DNA from: Methylobacter sp.
Lineage (GTDB): Bacteria; Pseudomonadota; Gammaproteobacteria; Methylococcales; Methylomonadaceae
Assembly: GCA_030684815.1 (NCBI GenBank)
Contig: JAUXXQ010000191.1
Coordinates: forward strand, 1-46,216
DNA: 46,216 bases
Direction of reading: 5' to 3'
Positions 45,121-46,216 of the stretch are shown here, one piece after another (the stretch's first letter is position 1; every line of letters begins with the position of its first letter). The translations under genes were made by a program, and so were the position numbers. The notes beneath the pieces were generated by a model, which was given only the letters and a program-made list of their open reading frames with translations, did no database searches and had not been told where the DNA came from.

Positions 45121-45546
45121 TCAAAAAGGCTTAACAACAGCGAGAATGATAATGCCAACCAAAAACAAAACCGGCACTTCATTCATCCAGCGGTAAAAAA
45201 CATGGCTACGCCGGTTACGGTCATATTTAAAATCCAGCAGCCAGAGCCAACAGACATAGTGATAAACCATAGCCAACAGCAACAGCAGCAGTTTTGCATG
45301 TAGCCAACCGGCATGGGCATAAACCGTCCAATCGTAAACAATCAGCATCCAGAAACCGAATACCAAGGTGGCCATCATGCCCGGCGTCATGATGCCGAGA
45401 AACAGCTTGCGCTCCATCACCTTAAAACGCTCATTGCTGATTTCATCAGTGCTCATGGCATGATAAACATACAGGCGCGGCAGGTAAAACAAACCCGCAA
45501 ACCAGGTGACCATAAAAATCAGGTGTAATGCTTTTAACCAGAGCAT
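45121..45546 (-). CDS. hemJ: Protoporphyrinogen oxidase HemJ
   Basis: A 141-residue membrane protein with four helices: 'MLWLKALHLIFMVTWFAGLF' at the N-terminus with the conserved His8, then 'YLPRLYVYHA', 'GWLHAKLLLLLLAM' with conserved His and Lys, and 'RWMNEVPVLFLVGIIILAVV'. HemJ oxidises protoporphyrinogen IX in haem synthesis in organisms lacking HemG or HemY. It lies three bases downstream of the TlpA-like gene on the same strand. Confidence 0.94.
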   Translation of the reverse strand: MLWLKALHLIFMVTWFAGLFYLPRLYVYHAMSTDEISNERFKVMERKLFLGIMTPGMMATLVFGFWMLIVYDWTVYAHAGWLHAKLLLLLLAMVYHYVCWLWLLDFKYDRNRRSHVFYRWMNEVPVLFLVGIIILAVVKPF

Positions 45547-45549
45547 GGG

Positions 45550-46038
45550 CTATCCTTTTAGTAGTGATTCGATATTTGTTTTCATTTTTTCAACATCGAA
45601 AAGGCCGATTTTTTTATCCACAACCGACCCGTCCGGGGCAATCAAAAAGGTGCTGGGCGTAAACATAATGCCGCCGAACGCTTGCGCATGTGCCGAATCC
45701 AAATCCAGCGCAACCTTGTAGGGCAGTTGCTTGGCTTTAGTCATATCGACGACATGATTGGGCGGGTCGTAATACATCGCCACCGCAATCATTTCAAGGC
45801 CTGCGGCATGATATTGGTTATAAAGGGCGATTAAATCGGGTATTTCTTCGATACAAGACCGGCAGTCAGTCGCCCAAAAAGTGACGATAACCGGCCGACT
45901 GCGCAATTCGTTTAGCGCTATTTTTTCGCCGGTAAGGGTGGTAAAAGTCACCTCCGGCGCCGTGGTGATAGTTGGGCTGCAACCTATTAACATGAGCAAC
46001 AACAAAGGCAAACAGCATAACCGGCATTTTGTTTTCAT
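45550..46038 (-). CDS. TlpA-like thioredoxin-fold lipoprotein
   Basis: A 162-residue protein with a lipoprotein signal ending 'LMLIGC' (Cys20). The thioredoxin-like AhpC/TSA/redoxin domain has the active site 'FWATDCRSCIEEIPDL' (CxxC, about residues 59-62), 'MYYDPPNHVVDM' and a cis-Pro in 'GIMFTPSTFLI'. It should act as a periplasmic thiol-disulfide enzyme, such as in cytochrome c maturation. The longer start at 46113 runs into IS and repeat DNA and is rejected. It is followed by hemJ. Confidence 0.92.
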   Translation of the reverse strand: MKTKCRLCCLPLLLLMLIGCSPTITTAPEVTFTTLTGEKIALNELRSRPVIVTFWATDCRSCIEEIPDLIALYNQYHAAGLEMIAVAMYYDPPNHVVDMTKAKQLPYKVALDLDSAHAQAFGGIMFTPSTFLIAPDGSVVDKKIGLFDVEKMKTNIESLLKG

Positions 46039-46053
46039 AATATAAATATGGCG

Positions 46054-46079
46054 TTGACATCCTCCCCGCCCTAAAGGCA
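46054..46079. mobile_element. IS200/IS605-like end fragment
   Basis: TTGACATCCTCCCCGCCCTA followed by AAGGC matches the left end of the element at 19232. It is cut off by the IS end that begins at 46080. The junction records one element inserting beside or into another. Confidence 0.5.
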
Positions 46080-46216
46080 TAAGGCTAATTCCGAAATAAA
46101 AAATACCAGCCATGGCCTATCTTTAGGCGGGTCGAATGAGGATGTCCCAGTTAGGCAATAAAGGATTGCGTAGCAAGCGTGCCTCGATGTCTGCCATGGC
46201 CTGCTTGGTCAGGGTG
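46080..46216 (-). mobile_element. 3' end of an insertion sequence (right copy)
   Basis: Reverse complement of 5-141. The element therefore faces into the window from both ends, and the pair is inverted. Confidence 0.75.
46123..46216 (-). CDS. C-terminal fragment of a probable transposase (partial, right copy)
   Basis: The same 31-residue terminal peptide as at 3-98, encoded on the minus strand and cut by the window edge. It ends with TAA at 46123-46125. No difference between the two copies was seen by eye. Confidence 0.5.
   Translation of the reverse strand, partial: TLTKQAMADIEARLLRNPLLPNWDILIRPA

Overview
This window looks like chromosomal DNA of a gammaproteobacterium. The evidence is ubiK, yifB/comM, an nhaR-type regulator, mepA, yfbR, hemJ and a 930-residue PEP carboxylase. 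A type I methanotroph or relative (Methylococcales) is my best guess. It rests on gene style, the nifJ plus dihydroorotate-dehydrogenase-like pair and the many short intergenic repeats. No methane or methanol oxidation gene is present, so the guess is only moderate. The two window ends are inverted copies of the same insertion-sequence 3' end (1-141 and 46080-46216), so the piece is probably an assembly unit bounded by a repeated IS.

Layout: (1) 193-4261, minus strand, is an accessory island: a DUF4160/DUF2442 pair and a type I restriction-modification operon, hsdM - HEPN - MNT - hsdS, in which a nucleotidyltransferase/HEPN toxin-antitoxin pair sits between hsdM and hsdS with start/stop overlaps. 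No hsdR is in the window. (2) 4649-9092, minus, holds a DUF4405/c-haem membrane protein, a YgiT-type zinc finger, yifB, ubiK, a methyltransferase and speE. (3) 9425-12605 covers cell-envelope genes: a deacetylase lipoprotein, a TRL-like lipoprotein, an LpxL-like acyltransferase and a family 2 glycosyltransferase. (4) 12611-17796 has an AGCS Na+/amino-acid symporter with nhaR (minus) and the divergent ppc. (5) 18248-20300 has sua5/tsaC, then a gene-poor kilobase with an IS200/IS605-like element lacking any transposase, repeat copies and a probable relic of a SagB-type nitroreductase. (6) 20300-25458 is a three-gene type I secretion operon whose ABC ATPase has lost most catalytic motifs. (7) 25690-29321 is nadK-recN-agmatine deiminase. 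(8) 29774-36058 holds a small secreted protein, a DHOD-like protein overlapping nifJ, and mepA. (9) 36158-40711 holds yfbR, a small lipoprotein, ylqF/rbgA and an APH-kinase/P-loop kinase fusion. (10) 40806-46038, minus, has thiD-thiE-soxY-soxZ, an OmpA lipoprotein with a GYPQQQ minisatellite, a split YeeE/YedE transporter, hemJ and a TlpA-like thioredoxin lipoprotein.

Four dispersed repeat families fill the intergenic spaces. A is about 127 bp and ends in TAAGTAGG. B begins AACTACTCAG. C is bounded by 16-bp inverted repeats. D has GTCCACGAAAA-type inverted repeats. In family C one copy has its interior inverted while the flanks keep their orientation, and in one place family A has inserted into family B. 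The best candidates for something unusual are the toxin-antitoxin pair inside the R-M operon, the degenerate-ATPase secretion operon, the invertible-looking repeat C, the transposase-less element with RNA-like folds, and the soxYZ pair with a shortened SoxY tail coupled to thiDE.
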